Source: CAZKRU01 sp964555235 (lineage in GTDB: Bacteria; Verrucomicrobiota; Verrucomicrobiia; Methylacidiphilales; CAMAQI01). From it: a DNA stretch of 28,111 nt. The notes under the pieces are model-generated. The model saw only the letters and a list, made by a program, of their open reading frames with translations. It was not told where the DNA came from and did no database searches. The translations under genes and the position numbers were made by a program. The stretch lies in contig CAZKRU010000055.1 of assembly GCA_964555235.1 (NCBI GenBank), forward strand, positions 1-28,111, written 5' to 3'. Shown here one piece after another: positions 1 through 9,600 of this stretch. How positions within the stretch are numbered: the stretch's first letter is position 1; each line of letters opens with the position of its first letter.

Positions 1-118
1 TCGCGTATTTCGCGGGAAATGCCCCCTCCTTTTGGATTTCAATCCCCCCACCCGGTTTCAACCTCGGAAATCCGGTTTTATTTTGGACAGAAGCGTGAAG
101 AGGTCTCACTTTTCATTC
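1..118. other. Non-coding left edge
   Basis: This is the stretch downstream of the last minus-strand gene, whose TAA stop is at 119-121. I see no convincing gene, terminator hairpin or repeat here. A short plus-strand reading frame crosses it, but it runs antisense into the acetylesterase gene and has no recognisable domain. Confidence 0.5.
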
Positions 119-892
119 TTACTGATTCTGCATAGAAAGATAGGCTTCAGCGAATCGTTTCCCGAGCTCGATTTGCCCAGCAGTATCGTAGTGAAGTTGA
201 TCGCTCAGTTTTGAAAGTCCATCGGTCGAAACCGTTTTCACCAATGGGTAAAGTTGAGGGGCCTCCTTTTGAGCTTTGTTAACTTCTGCAGCCGCAGCAT
301 AGCTTTTAGGAGGATTGGTAATGCCAAGAATAAAAGGCGCGTTAGGACTATTAAAATCCTTTCGCATCGCTTCAATCAGTAACTTGAGATTTTCAGCATA
401 AACTTTTCCGGCCTCAGGAAAATTGGAGTCCTTTTCCCCTTGCATCCATAAGATTCCCGCAAGAGGAATTTCCTTCGGTTTTACTTCACCGACAAAATTT
501 TGAAGTTTTTTATACAACGACCCTAATTCCGCTTTTTGGGTAATGGCCGCCTTTTCGGCATTCCATTCCGGAGACCAATCAAACAGGGAGGTGCCGCCCA
601 TCGAATATTTGATGAGTTTAATTTTTTTATCCGGATACGCCTTAGAAAGGTGATGGGCAAAATTGACTTCAGGACCAAAACTGGGTGACTGGGCAAAATC
701 TCCTTCTTTTGCTTTTCGATAGAGGGTCACATTGGAAGGCATTAGCTTCAGCTCCGCAGGAAGATCTTTATATTCCCCCCTTCCATCCATGTTGGATTGT
801 CCTGATAGGATAAAAATGAGGTCTTGGGAAAAGAGGGGATAGGAGGAGCTCATAAAGAGAAAAAGAGAGATAAAAATTGGAATTTTTTTCAT
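119..892 (-). CDS. Secreted SASA-type carbohydrate acetylesterase (small form)
   Basis: The 257-aa product has an N-terminal signal peptide (about residues 1-22, MKK followed by a hydrophobic stretch ending near FSQ). It continues into a SASA (sialate O-acetylesterase-like, SGNH hydrolase) fold. The nucleophile block GQSNM gives Ser33. A second conserved block, GILWMQGEKDSN, lies mid-protein, and a D-x-x-H-type block (DQLHYD) near the C-terminus would supply the rest of the catalytic triad. The family removes acetyl groups from polysaccharides; the true substrate cannot be read from the sequence. The gene lies 48 bp downstream of the pectate-lyase-like gene and is probably co-transcribed with it. 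No clear Shine-Dalgarno precedes the ATG. It is much shorter than the second acetylesterase in this locus, consistent with a single catalytic domain. Confidence 0.88.
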   Translation of the reverse strand: MKKIPIFISLFLFMSSSYPLFSQDLIFILSGQSNMDGRGEYKDLPAELKLMPSNVTLYRKAKEGDFAQSPSFGPEVNFAHHLSKAYPDKKIKLIKYSMGGTSLFDWSPEWNAEKAAITQKAELGSLYKKLQNFVGEVKPKEIPLAGILWMQGEKDSNFPEAGKVYAENLKLLIEAMRKDFNSPNAPFILGITNPPKSYAAAAEVNKAQKEAPQLYPLVKTVSTDGLSKLSDQLHYDTAGQIELGKRFAEAYLSMQNQ

Positions 893-940
893 AGGGGTTT
901 TATCATTAAGCCGTAAGGATTTTTAAGAAGATGCGTTTAT

Positions 941-2179
941 TTACTTTTTATTGCCGGATTGCTGCAAGGATTGACTCGAGGTAAGGCGTAAATCAGTCGG
1001 TTCATCCCGTATTTTTCCGGTCCCTGTCTTTACTTCATCGATGATCCGTTTATCGACTTCATCACGATCACTCGGTCTTGCCCCTGCCTGAGCCAAGACA
1101 CTCGCTTTGACTTCAGAGGGGGACAAAACCTTTATAAAATCGGGCAGAGGGAGAGGCATCTCACTCACAAAAGGCGAAGGACCCTCCGCAGCCCATTCCG
1201 GAGGTCGCGAATTTTTATCAAAAGTTAAAGTTCCGATTGCCTCGTTATTCTCCATGTAAATCTTAGATCCTGCATTTAATCCCTTTTCATGAAAAACCCC
1301 TAAATCGGGACGAGTGCTGGGACCTGCAATTACGACATTGCCCAGAACATTGACCATGAGCTTGGTGACGGCATCCGCCCCGTCACGGCCATAAAAATGA
1401 ATCCCACTGAATCCCGGATCGTAGATGAGATTATTGACAATAATACCCGTGGAACCCGAGCAGATCACTGGATTACGAAAGGAATTATGGGCAAATAAGT
1501 TTCCCTGAACGGTAACCTTATCAATTCCAGTGCCAATCAGCAGTCCTGCGGAATGTTTTCCTTTGGGATGAATGGACTGCGAGAGCGCTTCCGCAAGAAT
1601 ACAATTACGGATTACAATATCATGATGCTTCTTCCCCCAGACCTCCACGAGTTCGTCAATCGACCAACTAACGGAGCAATTTTCAATCAGGATGTTATAA
1701 GAAGGAGCCTTGTTTTTCACATCCTCCCAGTCTTTTTCAATGGCAATCCCATCCCGGTTGTCAGGAGGTGAGCCCGAGGAAAGGGCGCCCACCCGTACAC
1801 GAATATGACGCAAAATTAGATCATGCGTGCATATTTTGATTTGATCCCCCATCAGGGTAATTCCCGGGGAAGGCGCGGTCTCCCCTGCAATCGTTACAAA
1901 GGGCTTGGTGATCTTTAGATTTTTTTTCAACCATATCTCTCCTCCAACGGCAAAATGAATGATCCGAGGCTCCTCACTCTCCACCGCCTCCCGTAAGGAA
2001 CCCGGCCCTGAATCATTTAAAGTTGTTACCGCAAGAATCTTACCGCCCTCCCCTCCTTTTGTGGGATAGGAAGAGGAGTTTGTTGATTGTAATGTACTGG
2101 CCTTGAGAGTTTCTTGAGGCCATAACAAAAGAACGCTGATAAAGAGAAAAAGAGTTACGCGGGCTTGGATGAAGATCAT
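941..2179 (-). CDS. Secreted pectate-lyase-like right-handed beta-helix protein (left copy)
   Basis: The 412-aa product has a signal peptide (about residues 1-27, with the hydrophobic run VTLFLFISVLLLW). The body has the GGEGGKILAVTTLND-type opening, the GSLREAV block, and successive beta-helix coils such as ITLMGDQI, LILRHIRVRVG, NILIENCSVSWS and IIVNNLIYDPGFSG. This pattern is typical of bacterial pectate-lyase-like polysaccharide lyases (PL1-like group), which act by beta-elimination on uronate-containing polymers. The block NSFRNPVICSGS may contribute an active-site arginine. It is clearly paralogous to the protein at 17887-19161; the two share long near-identical stretches. The start ATG has an AGGG six bases upstream. 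A perfect palindrome (2230-2243) lies 50 bp upstream, so it probably has its own regulated promoter rather than depending only on read-through from the esterase gene. Confidence 0.85.
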   Translation of the reverse strand: MIFIQARVTLFLFISVLLLWPQETLKASTLQSTNSSSYPTKGGEGGKILAVTTLNDSGPGSLREAVESEEPRIIHFAVGGEIWLKKNLKITKPFVTIAGETAPSPGITLMGDQIKICTHDLILRHIRVRVGALSSGSPPDNRDGIAIEKDWEDVKNKAPSYNILIENCSVSWSIDELVEVWGKKHHDIVIRNCILAEALSQSIHPKGKHSAGLLIGTGIDKVTVQGNLFAHNSFRNPVICSGSTGIIVNNLIYDPGFSGIHFYGRDGADAVTKLMVNVLGNVVIAGPSTRPDLGVFHEKGLNAGSKIYMENNEAIGTLTFDKNSRPPEWAAEGPSPFVSEMPLPLPDFIKVLSPSEVKASVLAQAGARPSDRDEVDKRIIDEVKTGTGKIRDEPTDLRLTSSQSLQQSGNKK

Positions 2180-2229
2180 TTACATCCCTATTGTAAACCC
2201 GAAACTTACTAAAATCACGATGGACTTTA

Positions 2230-2243
2230 TTTAACTCGTTAAA
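2230..2243. promoter_or_regulatory. Operator-like palindrome TTTAACTCGTTAAA
   Basis: Two 6-bp arms in perfect inverted symmetry (TTTAAC and GTTAAA) flank a 2-bp centre, in the gap between the esterase stop and the pectate-lyase ATG. The same arms occur at 12143-12156, and with one mismatch at 12175-12188 and 6662-6675. A shared motif in promoter gaps is best explained as a binding site of a dimeric regulator. Its centre resembles sites of LacI-type repressors, but the regulator is not in the window. Confidence 0.6.
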
Positions 2244-2290
2244 CCCATTGTTGAATGAACCCCGTCGGTCCAAGAATCAAGAAATCCGGA

Positions 2291-3226
2291 TTAATTCAGA
2301 TTTTCCTGTGGCGAAACGGATCCCGAGGATTTCAACTCTTTTTCATCGGGCTTCTTCAGCGTCGGGGGGCCCGTCAGCCACCCTAATGAGGCAAAAAACT
2401 TATCGATTTCAAGAAGCGATTCGTAGATGTACTTGGGGCCACCTTGATTCAGATTCACAAAACCGTGCCCCTGACCTTCGTAATAAACGGCCTGGCAGCG
2501 AACTCCCGCTTTCTCCATCGATTTTTTAAAATTCTCCACTACGGAAACCGGAATAAGATTGTCTGCCGTTCCTAAAAAAACAATGGTCGGAGGCGCTCCT
2601 GCAGTCACATGGTGTGTCGGAGAGAGAGCTTCGGCACGTTCTCCAAAAACATTTCGCCCCCACGTCGTCTTGGGACCCGTATCAATCACCGGATTAAAAA
2701 GGACCAGTGCCTGCGGCTTTGCGGAAATCTTGAGATCATCCTGAGGATCATCCACTCCTTGAATCAACCCACAGACCCCAGCCAGATGCCCACCTGCCGA
2801 GCCCCCTCCCGCTGCAATACGATCCGGATCAATTCCCAATTCTCCCGCATGAGACCGAACCCACCGCATCGACGATAACGCATCATAAACACAGACCACG
2901 GGCCCTTCTTTGCTCCCCTTCTCCATGAGTCGATATTGCACTTGAATACAAACCATCCCGCGTTCCGCAAGATACTGACTCTGGGCATCAAACGCCGTCG
3001 GTCCCCCCTTCACCCAAGCTCCTCCGTGAAACCAGACAATCGCCGGTCGCCGATCGGTTGCCGCCCATCCCGTTGGAGTCACCACATAGAGCTTCAGCTC
3101 TCGTCCCTCGACTTTTTTATAGACGTATTCCGTTCCTAATCGATTGCTCTTTTTTGAAGACTCCTCAGCCGCCTGAATCGCCCCAAAAACGCATAGTAAT
3201 AGCATAATATTTAAATAGTTTTTCAT
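2291..3226 (-). CDS. Secreted alpha/beta-hydrolase esterase (acetyl-esterase/BD-FAE-like)
   Basis: The 311-aa product begins MKNYLNIMLLLCVFGAIQAAEES, a clear signal peptide. The alpha/beta-hydrolase hallmarks are an oxyanion HGGAW block (about residues 67-71), the nucleophile elbow GGSAG with Ser143, a likely catalytic Asp222 in GTADNLIP, and His254 in GQGHGF. The family contains acetyl-xylan, feruloyl and related polysaccharide deacylating esterases, which suits a role in removing ester groups that block the lyases. I chose the ATG at 3226 over the TTG six bases earlier because it makes an ATGA four-base overlap with the stop of the upstream acetylesterase gene and gives a cleaner signal peptide. 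Translational coupling to that gene is therefore likely. The exact ester substrate is unknown. Confidence 0.88.
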   Translation of the reverse strand: MKNYLNIMLLLCVFGAIQAAEESSKKSNRLGTEYVYKKVEGRELKLYVVTPTGWAATDRRPAIVWFHGGAWVKGGPTAFDAQSQYLAERGMVCIQVQYRLMEKGSKEGPVVCVYDALSSMRWVRSHAGELGIDPDRIAAGGGSAGGHLAGVCGLIQGVDDPQDDLKISAKPQALVLFNPVIDTGPKTTWGRNVFGERAEALSPTHHVTAGAPPTIVFLGTADNLIPVSVVENFKKSMEKAGVRCQAVYYEGQGHGFVNLNQGGPKYIYESLLEIDKFFASLGWLTGPPTLKKPDEKELKSSGSVSPQENLN

Positions 3227-5154
3227 GACCAATCATCCGTTCTGAAAGGGACTGCCGGCAATCCTTCTCGGTTATAAAGCGCTGCAGGCGGATTATCCGC
3301 CCACGCATACCGTACTGCCATCGGATCTGGAACTTGAGAATGAGAAATCACGACGGTTTCATTTTCAATCACTGCTTCTGCCCAGTAAAATCGGCGATCA
3401 CTTCCCGCCACCGCAAATCCCCGAACGGGATCCTCCCCTCGGAACTCAAACCCACTGCCCACCGAATCAAAATAAATCCGAAGCGCACTCCCTTCTCGTT
3501 TCATCGAACGAAAAACAGGCCCACTCTCCATCAACGGCGCAAACTCAGGACGTGCCGATTGAGTCTCCCTAACATAGTCCCGAGCCAAGGCAATCCGAGC
3601 CAAACGCAATCCGACATCCCTTTTATTCCCTGGATGAATATTATCCGATTCACCGAGATCAATCGCCACCGCCATTCCTGTGTTCGGTTCAGACAAAGCC
3701 ATCGTCTGCGCTTCGCGTAATCCCGCCCAATTACTTTCACCCGGCTCTACCGGACGTTGATGATAGTTCGCTAATTGAACAAAATAAAAGGGGAAATCCC
3801 CTTGATTCCACAAGGCCCGCCAACTTCGAATCAGGGCAGGAAATAAATCCCGATACTGCTTCCAGCGAACCGCATTCGCTTCCCCCTGATACCAAATGAC
3901 TCCGCGAATCGGAAATGGAATCAGAGGATGCACCATTCCGTTATACAGATAGGAAGCCCTCGATTTCGGTAAGCCATCCCGTTTCGGCTTTCTCCCCAAC
4001 CGCTTCTCCACTTCGAAAATCCAATCTCGATTCAGAGGAATACAATCCGTGGAGGCTTCTCCCCAGCTCAAACACCCCGAGCGATTTCCAACTGGAAAAA
4101 CAATATCATAACGAAGGATCAGTCGAATTTCTAAAAGATTTTCTCCCACCTTCACTAGCGCATCCGGCACTGAGTAAACGAACGGATCTCGATCAAGACT
4201 TCCTCCTTGAACCTCTTGAGATCCAATGCGCTCTCCATTAAAATAAACCGCATGCGACGATTCAAGAGGATCCAAACGCAAAATAAAACGCCCGCCAGAT
4301 GGCTTTGCGGAAATCGTCACCGTCGTTCGACACCATGCGGCTCCGACAAAATCATCACCAATGGCACCGCCCCAAGGACCACGAGAAGCCCCTGAAGCGA
4401 CTTCTACGGGAGATCTCATCGAAACTCGATCCGGAGCGGATTTGAAAAGCTCCTTCAATTCTTCAAGCCAAGCCTTCAGTAGCAGAGCCGTTTCTTGCTC
4501 TCGCGTCTCATCATGAACTTCGTTCTCATGCCTGAATTCCAGAAGGCTCTTAAACGATGGATTGCTTTGGAGCGTTTCCATCGGCATCCACGCTTCCGCA
4601 GGAGTCCCTCCGACCGTGCATTGAATTAATCCGATTGGAATTCCGGTTTCGCGATGGATCTCGCGCCCAAAAAAATATCCGACTGCTGAAAAATCAGGGA
4701 CCGTCTCGGGAGAAGAAGCTTTCCAGATCACTTCAGATTCATCGCACGGCTGGGGCGAAGGAGAAGCGGGAACCGAGGCCAGACGAAGCATCGGCTCATT
4801 CGCCTGCGACGCCTCCAAATCTCCCCCTTGAGCCATATTCAACGTTCGTCCCATATTCGATTGGCCGGAACACAACCAGAGATCACCGATGAGAAGATCC
4901 CGTAAAATCACTTGTTCATCACCGCACTCAATGCAGCTCTCAAAAGGACCTCCTGCCGAAAGTGGGGGCAATTCCACTTGCCATGATTCATCGGAAAGAA
5001 CCGTGGTTAGCGAGTGATGAGAATTCAGAGCGACTCGCACGATTGCCCCTGCTGATGCTTTTCCAAAAAACAGAATCGGACGATTCCGCTGCAAGACCAT
5101 TCCACTCCGAAATGGAGCTCCCAATCGAAAGACTCTCTTCCCCGCGCCACTCAC
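3223..5154 (-). CDS. Large sialate-O-acetylesterase-like protein (SASA domain with inserted jelly-roll)
   Basis: The 643-aa product matches the long bacterial sialate O-acetylesterase-like family. An N-terminal beta domain with the typical LGAPFRSGMVLQR opening leads into the SASA catalytic block CSGQSNM (Ser99 nucleophile). Then come GGTPAEAWMP, a galactose-binding-like jelly-roll insert (about residues 250-345), GVIWYQGEANA, and the C-terminal DNIHPGNK block with the catalytic Asp/His. It lacks an obvious signal peptide, unlike many members of this family, so it may work in the cytoplasm. The GTG start at 5154 overlaps the TGA stop of the sulfatase gene (GTGA), and its own TGA overlaps the next ATG. 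This puts it in the middle of a tightly coupled sulfatase-acetylesterase-esterase unit. Despite the family name, context points to plant or algal polysaccharide rather than sialic acid. Confidence 0.9.
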   Translation of the reverse strand: MSGAGKRVFRLGAPFRSGMVLQRNRPILFFGKASAGAIVRVALNSHHSLTTVLSDESWQVELPPLSAGGPFESCIECGDEQVILRDLLIGDLWLCSGQSNMGRTLNMAQGGDLEASQANEPMLRLASVPASPSPQPCDESEVIWKASSPETVPDFSAVGYFFGREIHRETGIPIGLIQCTVGGTPAEAWMPMETLQSNPSFKSLLEFRHENEVHDETREQETALLLKAWLEELKELFKSAPDRVSMRSPVEVASGASRGPWGGAIGDDFVGAAWCRTTVTISAKPSGGRFILRLDPLESSHAVYFNGERIGSQEVQGGSLDRDPFVYSVPDALVKVGENLLEIRLILRYDIVFPVGNRSGCLSWGEASTDCIPLNRDWIFEVEKRLGRKPKRDGLPKSRASYLYNGMVHPLIPFPIRGVIWYQGEANAVRWKQYRDLFPALIRSWRALWNQGDFPFYFVQLANYHQRPVEPGESNWAGLREAQTMALSEPNTGMAVAIDLGESDNIHPGNKRDVGLRLARIALARDYVRETQSARPEFAPLMESGPVFRSMKREGSALRIYFDSVGSGFEFRGEDPVRGFAVAGSDRRFYWAEAVIENETVVISHSQVPDPMAVRYAWADNPPAALYNREGLPAVPFRTDDWS

Positions 5155-6608
5155 AATTTCAACTTCTCAGGATACGTCCGCTTCCATCCCCCGCGACGAC
5201 TGAAAGCAGGATCTTGATACATTGGAATCTCAGAGCGAAGGGCAATGTCCTGACTCGCTCCCGTCGTTCCCTCGAAAAGATCTTTCCAAAGAAGATCATT
5301 CAATTCCACCACAAGACTTTTCAAGCTTTCATCCCCCAGCCGATTCGTCTGCTCCTGAGGATCCTCCTCCAAATTGAACAATTCCTGCACGCCATTGGCA
5401 TACCGAGTGAGCTTCCATGCTCCGGATCGCACCATCGCCTGCCCTTGTAAAAATCCGGTCACATGCATTCGTTTTGCCCCCGGAAGCCCCAGACCGGGAA
5501 GTGGAACCGAATCCATATACGAAGGGAGCGCAACCCCGCAGAAACTCAAAATCGTGGACGTAATATCACGCAATTCCACCAAATCGTCAGACTTTTTCCC
5601 AACGCCTCCTGGAACGCGGACGAGCATCGGGATTCGAATGGACGGTTCATAGAAAAACTTCTTCCCGACCAACCCACGATCTCCCAGAAAATCTCCGTGA
5701 TCACTTGTAAAAATCACGATCGTCTTCTCTAAAAGTCCCTGATCAGAGAGCGTCTGAAGAAGCGTCCCCACCTCATCATCAATTTGTTTCACCAGCGCCG
5801 CATAGTGGGCCTTCACCTTCATTCGCGCCTCTCGTGGAAACTCCGTGTAATCGATTTGATGCCAAGGCTCCTTCATTCCGCGAATAAATGCCGCTTTGGC
5901 AGACTCTTTCGCACCCCCTTCCCACCGGTCTTCAATCGGCTCAGGTAATGCAGAAACATCAACCTGTTTCAAATACTCTGGAAGCGCATCATAAGGACAA
6001 TGGGGGCCGGGATATCCGACCATCAATGCGAATGGCTTTTCTCCCTTTTGCTTTCTCAAATACTCGCAAGCGCGATCCGTCACAAAGCGATCTGTCGTCG
6101 CCTCCACGGGAAGATGATTCAGAACCGCTCCGTAATTCGCCTTGTATTGTGGATCCTCAAAAGCGAACCGCTTCGCTTCTCCCCGTTTTTTTAGAAAATC
6201 GAAATAATCATCTTCAATCAACGGCCAGCGTTTATCCTCAGCAATCACTCGCTCTTGAAATCCTTCCGAAGATTCCCAAGGATAAAAATGCATTTTCCCA
6301 ACAGCAGCCGTCTGATATCCGGCCTCACCTAGCAACGCCGGCCAAGTCGAAATCCCCATCTCCGTCCGATCGGGACGCAGCCAGTAATCATTTCCGATCA
6401 CTCCGGTCTTGAGCGAACTTAATCCTGTCAATAATGCCGCACGTGCGGGCACACAAATCGGACAAGCGGAAATTGCCTGATCGTACGAGAGGCTCTCCGA
6501 AGCAAGGCGATCAATATTCGGAGTTTGAATCGCCCGAAAGCCATGATAGCCAAGAAAATCGGGTCGTAATTGATCTGCCAGGATAAAAAGGATGTTGGGT
6601 TGATTCAC
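5151..6608 (-). CDS. Type I (formylglycine-dependent) sulfatase, left copy
   Basis: The 485-aa product has the sulfatase/alkaline-phosphatase-superfamily fold. NILFILADQ near the N-terminus holds a metal-binding Asp12. The signature CVPAR (Cys52) is the C-x-P-x-R site that an anaerobic or aerobic maturase converts to formylglycine. GYQTAAVGKMHF carries the conserved Lys/His pair, and FTSDHGDFLGD carries the second metal-binding block. No signal peptide is visible, so it appears cytoplasmic. Length is normal for the family. The start is GTG with no evident Shine-Dalgarno, 55 bp after the stop of cassette protein A. It may be part of the cassette operon or served by a promoter near the operator-like site at 6662-6675. 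It removes sulfate esters; the sugar and position cannot be told. No maturase gene is present here. Confidence 0.93.
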   Translation of the reverse strand: MNQPNILFILADQLRPDFLGYHGFRAIQTPNIDRLASESLSYDQAISACPICVPARAALLTGLSSLKTGVIGNDYWLRPDRTEMGISTWPALLGEAGYQTAAVGKMHFYPWESSEGFQERVIAEDKRWPLIEDDYFDFLKKRGEAKRFAFEDPQYKANYGAVLNHLPVEATTDRFVTDRACEYLRKQKGEKPFALMVGYPGPHCPYDALPEYLKQVDVSALPEPIEDRWEGGAKESAKAAFIRGMKEPWHQIDYTEFPREARMKVKAHYAALVKQIDDEVGTLLQTLSDQGLLEKTIVIFTSDHGDFLGDRGLVGKKFFYEPSIRIPMLVRVPGGVGKKSDDLVELRDITSTILSFCGVALPSYMDSVPLPGLGLPGAKRMHVTGFLQGQAMVRSGAWKLTRYANGVQELFNLEEDPQEQTNRLGDESLKSLVVELNDLLWKDLFEGTTGASQDIALRSEIPMYQDPAFSRRGGWKRTYPEKLKL

Positions 6609-6661
6609 GTGCGTTACCCACTATTAAACCGCAAAAACGGTATTTTAAAAGCCTCTTGAAA

Positions 6662-6675
6662 TTTTACTCGTTAAA
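6662..6675. promoter_or_regulatory. Imperfect operator-like site TTTTACTCGTTAAA
   Basis: This differs from the perfect site at 2230-2243 by one base and has the same TC centre. It overlaps the TAA stop of cassette protein A and lies about 55 bp upstream of the sulfatase start, a spacing close to that at the pectate-lyase gene. It could mark an internal regulated promoter, but chance in an AT-rich stop region is possible. Confidence 0.35.
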
Positions 6676-9600
6676 TTCCTTTAATTCCAAGATCCGCCAC
6701 TGATAATAATCATCGACGGACGCAGTTGTATCCGTCGCAAAATCAGGCATTTTCGTCTCTGGATCAAGGTAGCGTTCAATGATCGCCGACCCCCGACGTT
6801 CTCCAACCACTAAGTCCTTTCCTTCCTCCCACTGCCCTTGATTCGGATCGGTCTTGATTTTTTGGAGCTTCTGGACTCGATAGTGAACCGTAAAGGTATT
6901 CGATTTCACGGTCAGTTTTTGATAGAGGTTGGTATAGGGTCTCTCTCTCGAACTATCCCCGGTCAGTCGCCGTGCCCCCCAATAAGCAGCCATCTGATTT
7001 ATGACTCCATCTTCTGGAACGAGATAAAGATCGCAAATCTCACTTGCCGACTTAAACACATAGCCCGCCGCACCATCTTCAAATCGCTGCATCCATTGAC
7101 TCAAGGTTCCCGTCCCCGAAGTCGAGCTCTCTCCCATTAAAATTTTCTTACGTAAATTATTCAACATTGCGTTCGGTTGTTTTTTATACTGGGCTCCTTT
7201 GACATTCTGAGTTTCCGGCACCGCCAGAACCCTCTCTCCACGCATTGCCGCATGAAGCGCCGTACTTCTTTCAATATGGGTAAACGGAATCATCTGGTAG
7301 TTCAAATTAACTTTCCCCGCAGTCGAAAGCGTTTCGCTAATGGCATAAGGCTCCACGATCGGCATCCAAAAGAGATCCATCATCAGGTGATCCGGAATTG
7401 TTTTACTATAAGAAGGATGCGCGGGATCTGGACGAAACAATAGGGTTCGATACGGAACCCCCTCCTTGACCCCGGTTGATAACGACCCAAACATTCCCGG
7501 AGAAGGAACCTCCCGATTGGGCGAAAAGAAACCCGGTCCACTGGCGCTTTCAACCGATCCATAATACGGAACTGACGGATTCCCGGCTGCATCAAGAGCG
7601 CGATATTGAGTCCCTGCATCTGCTAAATTAATGAACGTCCCGTCTCCGGTATCCGCAATTCCATTGTCCCAGTCGCCGGTACTGGCAGCGGCTATAAGCC
7701 CAGGAGCATCCGGATAAATTTCCTTAAAATATTTCATCCCGGGGATATACGAACCAGTGGTATCATATTTAATAAAAACATCTCCTTTATTTCCTTCTTT
7801 TAAATAATGTGCATGCGTTTCCGTCGGATCCGAATACTTCGAATGCGGAGTAAAGATCGTATCGGGAATCGTCGCCGAGGCCGTCAATAATCGATAGTCA
7901 CCATGGGAGGGAGCAACGGTTCGAACCACGTCCTCCGTTCTGAAAATTGCCCCAACATTCACTGAATTCGCATCACCAGGATTTTTACTCACGTGATACA
8001 TCCGACCTTCATTATTGAGTCCACAGCCATCCCGCGCAAAGGTCCACCACATCTTGGCACTTGTCGTTCCCACCCCATTATTTACGAGTTTGGGGATCGG
8101 AAAAGTTCCTTTAGGCATTTTAATGCTAAACGATTGGATCAAAGGTGATGTGACTGAGCCCGGCGCTCCGACGCGGCCTGCATAAAGTCCCACCGTAATC
8201 GTACCTCCTCCATCTGCATCGGTGCCGGTTAACTCCATCGTCGTTTTCGCAGAAGGAGGATCGGAAGGATAACGATAGGTCACTGTAATGGGAACACTCA
8301 GAAAGGGATAAGAATTGCTCGCATTCCATCCCGCATCGGCAGGCATAAATCCTCCTCGAGCCGGAGCACGGTGCCGATTCACTCCCGTGAGATTATTGCC
8401 ACCTTCTGGCTCAGGATCTCCTGAGATCAAATAGCGAATCCCTCCCAGTCCACCAAACGCTCTTCCGTGAAAAACGGCTACCTGACCCCGATGCTGAACG
8501 ACCCCCGAGGCTGGAAACTGAAGCGGTACCGTATCAATTTTAAACTGATCCAACCCCGTCACTTGAATCTGCATATCACTATTCAACATCGGATATCCCT
8601 GACTCGGGGAAAATAACTCCAACATAAACATCGCCTCGATTCGACGCTCGGTTTCTGTAAGCAAGGTCCCATTTAAAGTTTTGTTCGCCAGAACATTACT
8701 ATCGGTACAGAGCGCTTGATTTGTCGCATTCGTATCATTGTTTGTATCTCCATTTCCGGTACAAATGAAAATAAATCCCGCCTCCGATACCGTATAAATT
8801 CGTCCAAATCCTTTCGTATTTCCAATCACCAAGGGAATCGCTTGACCATGCCCCGGATCGGTCGTCGAAATATCCGCTCTTCGCGAGGTGTAAGTATAGT
8901 TGACCCCTCCAACGGAAGTCGGATAGCCCGAGTGAGGATAGTTGGCATTCGGTTTATTCTGTTTGACCAAAACATCATCAAAAAGGTTCGTGCATCGAAT
9001 GTAATCAACTATTTCCGTCAAAATCTGATCTCGCTCCGATGGGAAGGAGTACTTCGATAAAAAATTTCCTCCAAATCCAGGAACCGCTTTGGACGTCATC
9101 TCCTGCAGATATTGGTAAAGCGTCTGATTTCGGGCAATATTGTTATAATCATTGGTCGCACTGACGGAATCCTTTCGCTGAATATAGAACGGCTTCACAC
9201 CCGTTGAGGTTTTCAATGAGGAGCAGAATGCGATCAAACGATCAAATGGGGTCGTATATTTACTATTCGTCGGATTCGCTGCCAAATCACTGTGTATCGG
9301 CCAAATGGCAATCCGGGGTAGTCCAAAAAGATTGACCTCAGGAGACCGGCTTCGAGCCGTTAAAAAGAATCGCGTTTTTTCCAATGCTTCACGATCCAAG
9401 CTTTTTTCCGGCTGACGATTCGTTGCTTGAAACATTAACTCGTCCACCGAAGCATAGAGACGCCCGTTGTCAGTAACAACCCCCGCTTTCGGATCTGGCT
9501 CTAAACCATTTGCAAGGAGTCCCTTCTTCGTTCCTCCGTCCGATCCTCCTTCTTGGATTCGAGGAACGAGTCGATAAAGATCTTCGCGTTTTAAATTAGG